A DNA stretch of 64,000 bases from Trichobilharzia regenti (taxonomy: Eukaryota; Platyhelminthes; Trematoda; Strigeidida; Schistosomatidae): NCBI GenBank assembly GCA_944472135.2, contig OX235265.1:53083112-53147111 (forward strand). The letters run 5' to 3'. The notes under the pieces are model-generated. The model was not told where the DNA came from. It worked only from the letters and a program-made list of their open reading frames with translations, and ran no database searches. How positions within the stretch are numbered: the stretch's first letter is position 1; every line of letters starts with the position of its first letter. Made by a program: the position numbers and the translations under genes. Positions 24,286 through 34,239 of this stretch are shown here, piece by piece.

Positions 24286-26160
24286 AGTTATAATAAATTG
24301 TTTTTGTACGCACAGCGGGGCCTTAAGTTTACAAATAATTATCGTCTCTGAATATTTCGTTTGGCGCCCCTGACTCTTCTAATAAATAATCTTAAAAGCT
24401 GTCTTGATATCAATCTGGTAATTCAAATCGATTGACTGTTTGGCTAGAGACGAAGTTGGTAATCTACCACCTGCGTTTATAGAGTTTTAACAGTTCATTT
24501 GTTTTTCTAACCATTCCGGTATATGTTCTCTCACCCTCACGTGCGAGGCACGATTAGCCCTCCTATACATGTAAATTCGCATGCAGTATGGATGTGACAG
24601 AATTACTTGTGCACTGTCGAGTCTAGTAGTAGAGCATGATTTTCGCTTTTCAACAATTATAAGCCGGATCGCATAGCAGGTTCTATGGTAATCTGATAAA
24701 GATATCTTTCTTAAGGACGAGACAGAATCTAGGTTTTGAAACTAGCTGACTTCTAAGTATAAAACATGGGCACTGTGGTAGAGTATAACTCCATTATGGA
24801 TAAGATTTTATTTTGATAAATCACAGTGTTATACAGTAATATTAACTGATGATTGTGAGCAATAGTTTGTGCTCGAAACGTCATCGGTTAATATTACTGT
24901 ATAACACTGTGTGATTTATCAAAATAAAATCTTATCTATAATGGAATTAACTGACTTCCACACTGGTTTAAATTTTTAAAGAATATCCGTTTTCGAGAAG
25001 AGTATTCATCAATATTTTATTTTCATGATTTATAATACCAGTCGACTCGTCTTGAATAAGCACTTTAATAAGCCCATTATATTGTAATGGACATAAGCTT
25101 TGAAAACTTGAATATTGAGCCATCCCTCCGACTCGAAAGTATATCTAGGAATCCAAGATGGCTGCAGCTTTCTTCTTCATGTGAAAGACTTATGTGACTT
25201 TGTACGCAGTGGAGTCTATCCAGTAGACAGACCCTCATCTTCGTGATTATTACATTATCAAAATAATTGATGGCATATCAATGTATCTCTCATAAAAAGG
25301 CACTTTAGCAATTAAACCAGCAGACATATTTTCAGTGGGAGACACATCAAAACTAGACAACAGAGTTCCTAATGGGCTCCTTATAGCAACTCTATCCATC
25401 CATCAAAAGTACTCACGTTCAATTGTGAAATGGACATTGTCGGTACGTAATATTAAATCTTTCAAATAAATTACAGGAAAAGAGAATGAAAAACACCTAT
25501 AAGATGTGTAGTCACAAAGGATATCAACGGTCTTAATCAATGGTACATTAGTAAAAAAGGAATTAACATCAAAAGAATACATTTTCATATATTTTATATT
25601 CACATCTACAAGGCAGTCAACAAATTCAAAAGTATCTTCCGAACAGAACTTACATAATTCATTGTGTACTGGGTTTAAAATGTCTGCTAACCACTTTGCT
25701 AATTTACATGTGGGAGAATGACACATTGATAGAATTGGACGAGACGAACTGTCAGATTCATACATCTTGGGTAATCCATAAATGTTTGGAAGATGAGGTC
25801 GCATGGGTCTCAAAGAACTAAACTTTTGTTTGTCAAAAACGTCCATGCCACGAAGTACTACCAAATGAGATGTTACTTTTCCTTCTAGTTTTCTGATATC
25901 ATCAGCTATGAATTTACTTTTACCTCCAAGAATGGATGATATTTTTGTTGTGTAATGGCTTTTATCCATCACAACCACACCGGATCCTTTATCGGGTTTC
26001 AGAATAATTATATCAGATCCACTATGTAATTCCTTTAGGGCTTTGAAATACGCAGACGTTGATATGCTTTTCTATCTCCGACTTGAATTACAGAATTGAT
26101 GTGCTACAGCAGTGAATTTAGCTCTCAAAATGAGTGATTCAGCGAAGAGACTCTTTTCAT
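24280..26160 (-). pseudogene. PLE RT and GIY-YIG, broken (mirror copy)
   Basis: Right-arm counterpart of 6080-7960. The 191-codon frame (25403-25978) is identical to that of the left arm and carries the same terminating stop. This indicates the element was already dead before duplication, or that the arms have been homogenised since. Confidence 0.8.
24746..24958. mobile_element. PLE-derived fold-back insertion (mirror copy)
   Basis: Counterpart of 7282-7494. The flanking repeat CTGACTTC lies at 24746-24753 and 24951-24958, and the insert is again 197 bp. A loss of the ACAC dinucleotide repeat near 24827 distinguishes it from the left copy. Confidence 0.8.
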
Positions 26161-26250
26161 CGAATTTATTATGCAGCCGTACAATAGTATGTAGTTAACA
26201 TCACAAGGTAAGACACGGAAGCCAAAGTATATTTTTCATTAACCAAACCG

Positions 26251-26253
<3 letters not shown>

Positions 26254-26300
<47 letters not shown>
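26254..26300. repeat. (TA)n microsatellite
   Basis: A run of about 47 bp; mirror of 5931-5986 and shorter than it. Confidence 0.95.
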
Positions 26301-26302
<2 letters not shown>

Positions 26303-26929
26303 TATATCCGTTAACCAATTACTGAGGTTATGATTTTGGTTTACATTAAGCGACATGAAAATGGAATGTTCAAATATACATAGCATTCTGTTGCTAATGC
26401 CGTATTGAACTGTGGGAATATATGAGAACCATATTCCGTCGGCATACATTGGCTGTATCACACCACCAAATTTATTTGATTTTTAAGAAGTTATATCCGG
26501 TGTGGGAATTGAATCATAGGTGTGAATACATAAAATAATAATAGTATGAAATGCAATTAAAATGTTTGTAACTATAGTCATAGTTCAATGTGAAGTGGCA
26601 AAACAATAAATTTCATATATAGAACAATTCATAGAAAGTATAGAATTTAGAAGGGGTGTGAAATTATAGGATTAGTAGGCAAATAGAATAAAATAAGAAC
26701 GTCACGTAACATTATGTGAAATTTGATAACATAGAATTTAACATTGCAAAACAAAATTGATTTGGAATGACAGGTAGAACAAGTGAAATAATACCGCGGA
26801 CAATTCAAAGTGAAAATAGTAATAGTAACAATTGACGTAATAAAGGAAGAGTATACAAAGTGAATAAATAAAACGAAAAATAGGTAGAGCCAAAGTATGA
26901 TTAGGGACAACCATACCTTAGCACAGAGG

Positions 26930-27665
26930 GATTAAGACCATGAAAGTTGGAGGTGTTGAACGAACTTTTTCTGTATACAGAGATCTGGCTTTTCTGTTTC
27001 GATGGCCAAAGCTTCAACAATACAGATGAGTCAGATACGTAGTGATTTTGGCGAATTACTTTTCGCTTTGTAGATGACTTTAAAAGTGGAGGTTGTAGAG
27101 ATGGGGTGGTCATTATCGACTGGATGTTTAATGATCACGTTTCTTATTGTTCCATTTCTACCTCTTCGTGACCGTATAGAATAGTGTTCTTGCGCCCTCT
27201 TGGATAAAACTCGAGTTGAACGATCGATATACCTAGCTTCACACGAACAGGTGAATTGGTAAACGCATATAGAGTTGGTCAGCTGCGGGATCTTTTTCTT
27301 CAGGTTATTGAACACTAATGATCAACTAGATAATGCTATTCTCAACGATGCACCAGGGAGTGTCCTTTTCACGGACTGTAAGATCCTTCTTTTAATAATT
27401 CAATTACCTCACTAGATTGTACAGCTTGATAACAAATTCGCTGAAAAAAAGTCTCTTAGCTGAATCCCTTGTTTGATTTTCTCTATGTCCCAACGAGAAT
27501 TTCCCATGAATTTAGTTTCAAAAAGCTTTGGTCCTCTTTTGAGGCAAGGACTCAACATATCATACAGACTTTCAAGTTTAGAATCGACTCTTAAGTCAGA
27601 CACATTGTTTAATGGGGTAGAAAAGCTGAAGCTTGTCCCCCCTGCACATAATTTAAGCAAATAAG
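26930..27665 (-). pseudogene. PLE GIY-YIG fragment (mirror copy)
   Basis: Counterpart of 4565-5300, with the same frames and stops. Confidence 0.75.
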
Positions 27666-28422
27666 CCTTTCCGGCAAATTCCCGTCAGGCTTTACAATTA
27701 CATGATCGCAAAGGCATTTGAATTAATATGGTTAATCAAATATAAAATCAGACTTCAGGGATGTGAATTAATGGATAACAATCGGGGTAATAATAATAAT
27801 AAGGATGAATTCATTCAAGTGTTCATATAATCTAGGCAATGGTGAGTGTATAGGTAGAATGTGTATACTAGTAGGGGTAGAGGGGGAAATAACTATTGTC
27901 ATACAGCGATTAGACAATATAATAATAAATTGTGAAACCGAGATTAAAATGTACAACTACAGCACAGAATGATATTAAAAATACAGTTAGCATTACAAAT
28001 AAAATAAAATAGTAGGATAATATGCACAGTTAATCGGTGTCACTGGGATCGATAACTATTTTAGGTTGGGGGTACAGGCCAAGGTAGGGAGTGAGATTGA
28101 CAAAACGTTTTCTGAACACAGAGATTGGACTGAAAAATCTTTATCATTATTATCTTATCTAGTCGCTGTGTCACAATAGTTGTTTTCCCCTCTACCCCTA
28201 CTATAGTATACACATTCTACCTATACACTCACCATTGCCTAGATTATATGAACACTTGAATGAATTCATCCTTATTATTATTATTATTACCCCGATTGTT
28301 ATCCATTAATTCACATCCCTGAAGTCTGATTTTATGTTTGATTAACCATATTAATTCAAATGCCTTTGCGATCATGTAATTGTAAAGCCTGACAGGAATT
28401 TGCCGGAAAGGCGTATTTGCTT
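27650..28422. repeat. Nested fold-back (mirror copy)
   Basis: Counterpart of 3808-4580: two inverted arms of about 265 bp around a loop of about 235 bp. Confidence 0.85.
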
Positions 28423-28459
28423 AAATCGTATTGTATAATTATCATTATGGGAATATTTA

Positions 28460-28685
28460 AATTAATATGCTATTACTCCTAACCTACCTTGGTAATCCTC
28501 ACTTGATTATATAACGAGAAGTAGTGTTAATTGTTCTTACTCTTAGATCCCTTATCACTTGGCCTTTATTTTTCATATTAACTGACTTGATAAGTAAGTG
28601 TGCGATCAGACTGCTTGAAATGTATTGCGCAAATACATCACATTTTTCAGATAATCTTCGTCTTCTAATAATACAATCCAAATTT
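28460..28685 (-). pseudogene. PLE N-terminal fragment (mirror copy)
   Basis: Counterpart of 3545-3770. Confidence 0.5.
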
Positions 28686-30799
28686 ATAAAAAGGGACTAA
28701 TTGTGTTAAATAAACTTATGTGATTAGTATATATCACTGGGTATTAAAAGACACTCTGTGTAATACTTTGGTATGTATACACGTTATTTATAGTGTTAAC
28801 CAATAGTATTCTGACTTTAGATTCTGAGTAACGATAAGAAATCTGGATGGTGTTATTACAGTAGAATTCAAAATAAATCACTATCGAATTCAAACACCAT
28901 GACAAAGTTCCTTTTTATAAGATAGCTGGATATATTTTGTCTGATAATTCACGTAATCACTTAATATCCTGGGGTTTTCAAATTCTACTGGTTCATTACA
29001 TAGAGCCGCAGTCACTTCGGAATACTTAAACGATGACGGTATTCTACTAATGGATGCTCGCTGCTATAGAGTCCTAAACTGGAACGAAACCGCTGCACGG
29101 TGCTCTTTAGCATTTTCTACCCAATGTCAACTTCAGATGAAATCCATGTGGAGACAGTGAATTAATACTCGTGTCAGATATATTAATACTTATGCAACTG
29201 TACAACTACTGAAAATGAAACGGACGAAAAGGAGTCTTTGTTGTAATTCTCGTTTCTTCTCTGAAATCGTGCTAAGCACTCTCGGTAAATTGTGATTAAT
29301 TCTAGTACAGTTAATTATAAACACTGAATCTAACTTTCATACGATTATTAATAAACTGTATTTCTTTCACAATAGTTTAACTTTGACTGTTGTATTGAAC
29401 AAATTGTGATATACGAATAATCTTTGTTAAATTAATTATCCTATAGATAAGTGATTTTAGTGATATACTCTACAACATCAAATATTAATCAAGTAATGAA
29501 ATTAAAAAGGATTCATGTGGAATTTTAATTTTCAAAAAAGGTCAAAACAAATACCAAATTACTACTACCAATCCCTTATTTCTAATTGCCTTTACTTTCA
29601 CTGTATTAATATGAGAAATTAGGTTTGTTATGTGACTGTGTGATTAAGCTAGTTGAAAAAAGGAGATACTGAATTCAACCGGAAAATTTATTTACAAAAG
29701 TTTTCTCCCTGTTAAAAATGTTGGAACAGAAATAGTTTATAGGTGTATAATAAGCGTTTCTTGTCAGAAACTCTGTAGTCCCATGAAGTTTGCTTATAAG
29801 TGTGAAGCCTTAAATACTTAGGCAACATTTCTACCGACGAACTTTACAGAACTATGCAAATTAATGTCACCAATAAGAGTGTATGATGCCAACTTATAGA
29901 GGTGTTTATTCCCTGTTATACCTAAGTGTATTCTGACTGCTTGGTGTAAAAATGGATCAATGCATCGATACAATGTCACTATATCAAGTGTAATTTTAAT
30001 GTTGATGACTTCTGTATAAAGTTGAGTGAGATAGATCTGTTTATATATATAAAATAAATGAAAATCAATACAGCCTAAACATTCGTTTGTTTTTACGTAA
30101 TGACTTGACGGTTATGTACACTCTAAGGACTTCATACAAGAAAAAGCTTACAAATACAAGCCTAAGGCAGTGCACAGGTGTATTAAGGGCAAAAACGTAT
30201 CATTTCCTCAGAAGTTATGAAAGAAAATATCTGAAGAACATTGAGCGATGAAAGTTATATCAAAGAGGGTCGTGTGTAGATTCTATTCAACAAATGGTAG
30301 CTAACTTCAAAACATTATGAGGTACCTGATCTCATTGAACGATGATAAAACTTTAGTTTCCTATATTATGAATCGATATATTTTAACGCTTTCATAGTAT
30401 TCATGAAAATAGATTTATATTGTTCAAATAACAGCAGATGTTTAGTACCTTCTTCCTTATTATTCATCAGTTTTATATTATCGCGTCATCTAAGGGTTTA
30501 CTTAATACATACATGTGGAGCACTAGGATAGGACATTCAATCAGTGGTGTCGGCCTTCTCGATCATAGCTCAGCTTGCATTCTGAGTATATGCACAAGTA
30601 AGACAAGGTCTACTGATAATCTATCCACCTGAATATATATCACTTGACCATGACAAATTATCTTTCGGTAATGACTGGTGTGTTGAGCGAAAACTACTCG
30701 ACTGGGAACTTCCATTTCCTAAAATGTTTCTAATCTACAAATCGTGATAATTTTAGAAGCTTACTACAACGAAATAACTATTGGAGTATCTGAATCGTC
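28686..30799. other. No gene recognised
   Basis: Mirror of 1431-3545. It includes the decayed hammerhead-like fragment on the plus strand at about 29035-29110. Nothing else supported. Confidence 0.5.
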
Positions 30800-31143
30800 G
30801 ACTTTATGAATAATCAGCAATCAGAACAAGTTATGCAGTTTCTACTGAAGTTATGAATATAAGAAGAGAATTTTAGCACTGTGGTAGAGGATAACTTCAT
30901 AATTCTATGTTACATAGCACACTGATGACCTATCCAGCACAATCCGTTACTTATAATCATATCAAGGAATGCACATGACTTTTGGATTTTGTTTATATAG
31001 TTCCATTATTCTTTATCCTGTGGTTTCATTAATTGCAACATTTTCAATATCTCAGGTATTGCTGTTGAGTCATTTCTTATTGCATGTGTTTAATGTAGAA
31101 GATTCAGTGATTAGTGAAGAGAGGGTTCGTCACTATGTATTAT
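30800..31143 (-). pseudogene. PLE 3'-end remnant (mirror copy)
   Basis: Counterpart of 1085-1430, interrupted at its right side by the insertion at 31144-32159. Confidence 0.6.
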
Positions 31144-31169
31144 CCTAGTTTGGGACTCCTCAGCAGTAC

Positions 31170-31243
31170 GCACCCACCGGGATTCGAACCCAGGACCTTC
31201 TGGTTACAAGGCGAGCTCGTAGACCATTGAGCCACTGGGACCC
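31170..31243 (-). repeat. tRNA-like head, inverted copy
   Basis: On the minus strand this is the same tRNA-like sequence as 31614-31687, within the inverted 420 bp arm. The hammerhead next to it at 31144-31165 is cut off inside stem II. Confidence 0.75.
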
Positions 31244-31613
31244 GATCCAATGGACCTTGAATTCTAACTTCTGCCAGTTCACGACATAGCGTGACCACTT
31301 CGCAATGTCTTCTTCGATGAGTTACTGCCTCATCTTCGACCTGCTGTACCCTACTGGTCACGGCTTCCCACTAGAACCCCAGGTTAACTGCCTGAATAGG
31401 GCCAGTCACTAGTGAGCATCAGATGAATTTTCAAGTATTGGTTTTTGTAGGGATTTTGTTTGATTGCATGGAGGAATTTAATCATGAGCTGACATCAGTT
31501 AGAGAACCACTGGAAAACCTGGGAGTACTGGACAGCCGTTTCGTCCTAGTTTGGGACTCCTCATGCGCTTTGTCGTGAACTGGCAAAAGTTGGAATTCAA
31601 GGACCATTGGATC

Positions 31614-31687
31614 GGGTCCCAGTGGCTCAATGGTCTACGAGCTCGCCTTGTAACCAGAAGGTCCTGGGTTCGAATCCCGGTGGGTGC
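31614..31687 (+). repeat. tRNA-like promoter head, copy 1
   Basis: Contains a Pol III A box (TGGCTCAATGGTCTA) and B box (GGTTCGAATCC), and a CTTGTAA loop like that of tRNA-Thr(TGT). It is not called as a real tRNA gene because it is repeated at 401 bp spacing, its anticodon stem pairs poorly and its 3' end runs straight into the hammerhead. It probably drives Pol III transcription of the element. Confidence 0.75.
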
Positions 31688-31738
31688 GTACTGCTGAGGA
31701 GTCCCAAACTAGGACGAAACGGCTGTCCAGTACTCCCA
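31682..31738 (+). ncRNA. Type I hammerhead ribozyme, copy 1
   Basis: All core positions are present: CTGAGGA (31694-31700; position 7 is free in the CUGANGA consensus), stem II GTCC/GGAC closing a 7-nt loop (31701-31715), GAAA (31716-31719), a very short stem III ACG/TGT with a 2-nt loop (31719-31726), and C17 at 31727. Stem I pairs GTACTG (31688-31693) with CAGTAC (31728-31733) perfectly, with a further GGG/CCC beyond an internal loop. Cleavage is predicted after 31727. The short stem III resembles schistosome Sm-alpha hammerheads, which work best as dimers or with tertiary loop contacts. Confidence 0.85.
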
Positions 31739-32014
31739 GGTTTTCCAGTGGTTCTCTAACTGATGTCAGCTCATGATTAAATTCCTCCATGCAATCAAAC
31801 AAAATCCCTACAAAAACCAATACTTGAAAATTCATCTGATGCTCACTAGTGACTGGCCCTATTCAGGCAGTTAACCTGGGGTTCTAGTGGGAAGCCGTGA
31901 CCAGTAGGGTACAGCAGGTCGAAGATGAGGCAGTAACTCATCGAAGAAGACATTGCGAAGTGGTCACGCTATGTCGTGAACTGGCAGAAGTTAGAATTCA
32001 AGGTCCATTGGATC

Positions 32015-32088
32015 GGGTCCCAGTGGCTCAATGGTCTACGAGCTCGCCTTGTAACCAGAAGGTCCTGGGTTCGAATCCCGGTGGGTGC
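32015..32088 (+). repeat. tRNA-like promoter head, copy 2
   Basis: A repeat of 31614-31687 offset by exactly 401 bp. Confidence 0.75.
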
Positions 32089-32139
32089 GTACTGCTGAGG
32101 AGTCCCAAACTAGGACGAAACGGCTGTCCAGTACTCCCA
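32083..32139 (+). ncRNA. Type I hammerhead ribozyme, copy 2
   Basis: Identical to the copy at 31682-31738 and offset by 401 bp. The core is CTGAGGA at 32095-32101, GAAA at 32117-32120, and the predicted cleavage site is after 32128. Cleavage at both sites would release a 401-nt RNA with a 5' hydroxyl and 2',3'-cyclic phosphate, ready for circularisation. Confidence 0.85.
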
Positions 32140-32504
32140 GGTTTTCCAGTGGTTCTCTAACTATGTATTATATCAAACAAAACTATTCTCTCATGGAAAG
32201 CATTGAATAATGCATAAATGCGAACAAAATAAAAACATAAAGTATGATGTATCAAAAATACAGGATTAGTACATTAATGATTTGTTTATTCCTTTTGACA
32301 ATATCATGCGAATATTATTATTATTGTTTTGAGAGATGAGTTTTTCTTTATCCGGGAACTTACTGGTTGAATTTAACTATATCGTGATATAGAGGGTATA
32401 CTTATTAGATGTTTTGTCAATCGGCATGTGAATTAGTAAACTAGAGTTAAGGTAACTCACCTTATTTGTAGATTGGACTTACTTTCATGAAGGGAATAAG
32501 TACA

Positions 32505-33324
32505 TTAGTTGAAGTATAATAAGTTGAAATAAAAATTTGTTGGAATCACACATTTTAAATACCTTTACAAAATAGTTTGAAAGTTGGTCGAAGACTTTGT
32601 TCACGAAGTTAGCCTCCCTTGTGTCATTTTATATCGTAATTAATTGGGAAGGGCTATAATTGGACTATATTCGGTTCCGAAATATATTATTATAGTTATG
32701 TGGCGTTTAAAGGTATTTAAGTTTCTGAATAACAAGATTTTGATAATTGGATTGACAGTATTTTGACGACGTTTTATCGGTTCTCTGATTTTTCGTCATT
32801 TTTACTAACCATTTGTTTAGATGAAGGACTACCGATGGACCGAAAGGACTGATCATTTTCACTTATTGTTATAGTAAAGAATTTCTGTAGCTTGAAAATT
32901 AATCATTACTTCTACGATATCTTCACGTGTAATACACTTTTAGATAGAGTTTATAATAATATTCGCGTTACTACTTAGATGTTTTTAAATTTACTCCTCT
33001 GAGTTTCGATTGGAACATTGAGCTTCAGGATTGAAGCCTTGAAGTTTCACAATACCGTGATCTTGTTTTTATAGGATGAGGTTGGTGGCCTCATTCCCAA
33101 CCTTCTATTCTATCCGGACTCATTATCGACTAGTAAATTGGGTGAGGTTAACAAGTTAGCTGACTGGGACGTACTTCTTCTGCTACAGTGTAGGGATCGA
33201 TTGGAGAAAACAGAATGTGTCTGTATAATTTTCGTAGAAGTTTTTTCCCCATTATGTTATCTGGTAATAAATATCATTTTAAAGATGTTTAACACATTTC
33301 GTTTTTGTCTTTGTAATTGCTCAG
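32505..33324. other. Region upstream of NTPDase exon, promoter not resolved
   Basis: Unique AT-rich sequence between the palindrome and the first recognised exon. No clear TATA box, CpG island or upstream exon. The pyrimidine-rich run and AG ending at 33324 form a good splice acceptor, so the transcript has either an upstream exon or a trans-spliced leader. Confidence 0.4.
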
Positions 33325-33480
33325 GCAACTCTTACAAAATCATCTCATGAAGTAATGGAGTGTAATAGAAATCTACGCAGAGCACTGGAATTTTTCGCTA
33401 TAGTTATACTCATATTGACTTTAATTGGAATAATAATTCTTATTATTGTGTACGTTATAAGTCTTAATATTCCAGATATG
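33325..33480 (+). CDS. Ecto-NTPDase exon: N-terminal membrane anchor
   Basis: First recognised exon of a CD39/GDA1-family ecto-apyrase. The acceptor is ...TTGCTCAG at 33324 and the donor is GTGAGT at 33481. The frame is open from the acceptor; I place the start at ATG 33355 because no earlier in-frame ATG occurs in the exon, but an upstream exon could add residues. The product begins MECNRNLRRALEFF and then has about 25 very hydrophobic residues (IVILILTLIGIIILIIVYVI), an uncleaved signal-anchor expected of a type II or two-span membrane NTPDase. Basic residues before it fit a cytoplasmic N-terminus. It ends in phase 0 and joins in frame to 36045. Confidence 0.75.
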
Positions 33481-33889
33481 GTGAGTTATTATCCTTTCAA
33501 TATTCTTGTTATCCACTTTTTAGGGTATGGAAAATCTCTATGTGATTTAATTAAAAGCACATAAGTCAGCGAAGAGTTGTCTTTTCGCTACATAGTTATT
33601 CGGGGGTTCATTTACATAGTGTTAGTTGACAGAAAGAAGGTTGCAGGTTCTTGTCAGTTAGTGATATATGTAATCACAGTGTATAAGAAATGAAAATTTG
33701 TAAAAGAAAATGGTGAATAATCTTGTGTAATGAAGACAGTTGACAACTAATTATTTAAATGGCAAATAATCATTTGGAAACGATCGATAGGAAACAACAG
33801 AAAAAAGAATTGAAAGTGGATTACAAAAAGCCAAAATCAAAAATCAGTTAAGGGAATACATAGAGTTTACTATGTCGAAACTCCTGAAA

Positions 33890-34120
33890 ATAAAATTGTC
33901 ACTAAGTCCATGGTAGTAAGTAAGGCTATGTCAAACTCAACAGAGACTCCATACAACGTAATGTATAAAGAAAAATCAAGTTGTTCAAAGGGATTTCGTT
34001 TGTATCTCATTCATGCAGTGGAAGCTCTAGCAATCCATAAGAAAAAAATGGAACTCTATGTTCAGAAATGTTTTATCCAGCCGTATTTACTGCAATGCAG
34101 TCCCTTAATTTTGACAATTT
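33890..34120 (+). pseudogene. PLE C-terminal remnant in intron
   Basis: The frame from 33910 reads TPYNVMYKEKSSCSKGFRLY and then VEALAIHKKKMELYVQKCF, matching the PLE tail near 5140-5270 (FKVIYKAKS...EALAIETEKPDLCIQKKF). The GIY-YIG motif itself is not present. Confidence 0.7.
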
Positions 34121-34218
34121 ATAATCCATTTTCAATTCGTTGTTTTCTTGTTTCCTATCAGTTGTTCCCAAATCATTATTTAGTACTTAACTAACTGATT
34201 ATCAACCCTCTCGGTTAC

Positions 34219-34239
34219 ATATATATATATATATATATA
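34219..34239. repeat. (AT)n microsatellite
   Basis: AT run of about 21 bp. Confidence 0.9.

Larger units (their letters stand above)
31144..32159 (+). mobile_element. Retrozyme-like hammerhead/tRNA-like element
   Basis: Present only in the right arm. The 12 bp ACTATGTATTAT occurs at 31132-31143 and 32160-32171 and once in the left arm, so this is an insertion with a target-site duplication. The plus-strand part is a partial tandem array with a 401 bp period: tRNA-like heads at 31614 and 32015, hammerheads at 31682 and 32083. Positions 31144-31563 are the reverse complement of 31695-32114 (420 bp, no mismatch noticed), leaving a 131 bp loop. Tandem units bearing type I hammerheads are characteristic of retrozymes and of the schistosome Sm-alpha satellite SINEs. 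The unit has no protein-coding content, so movement would need enzymes from another element. Confidence 0.85.
19872..32504 (-). repeat. Right arm of ~12 kb inverted repeat
   Basis: This is the reverse complement of 754-12370. It is 12,633 bp long, 1,016 bp longer than the left arm; almost all of this is a 1,028 bp gain (insertion plus 12 bp target duplication) near 31132-32171, partly offset by shorter microsatellites. The outer end at 32504 lies only 820 bp upstream of the first visible NTPDase exon. Internal order mirrors the left arm: RTE, PLE with RT, PLE with GIY-YIG, then a PLE tail. Confidence 0.95.

Noticed and set aside
24848..24900. A canonical hammerhead in the PLE palindrome (CTGATGA...GAAAC)
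   Set aside because: CTGATGA and GAAA are both present, but four extra bases separate the box from stem II, and the box pairs directly with the downstream ATCGG. The fold is better explained as a simple hairpin here; only the family-wide hairpin is kept as a finding.
31614..31687. A real tRNA-Thr gene
   Set aside because: A and B boxes and a CTTGTAA loop are present, but the sequence is repeated at 401 bp, occurs inverted and in decayed copies elsewhere, pairs poorly in the anticodon stem and runs into a ribozyme. It is treated as a tRNA-derived repeat head.
754..32504. Palindrome as a pure assembly fold-back artefact
   Set aside because: Not excluded, but less likely. The arms differ at scattered bases and microsatellites, the right arm has a private insertion with target duplication, and a distinct 7.5 kb spacer separates them.
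33138..33350. 70-codon ORF as a first NTPDase exon
   Set aside because: It overlaps the better exon in another frame, contains no signal or membrane segment placed to join it, and ends inside the supported exon.
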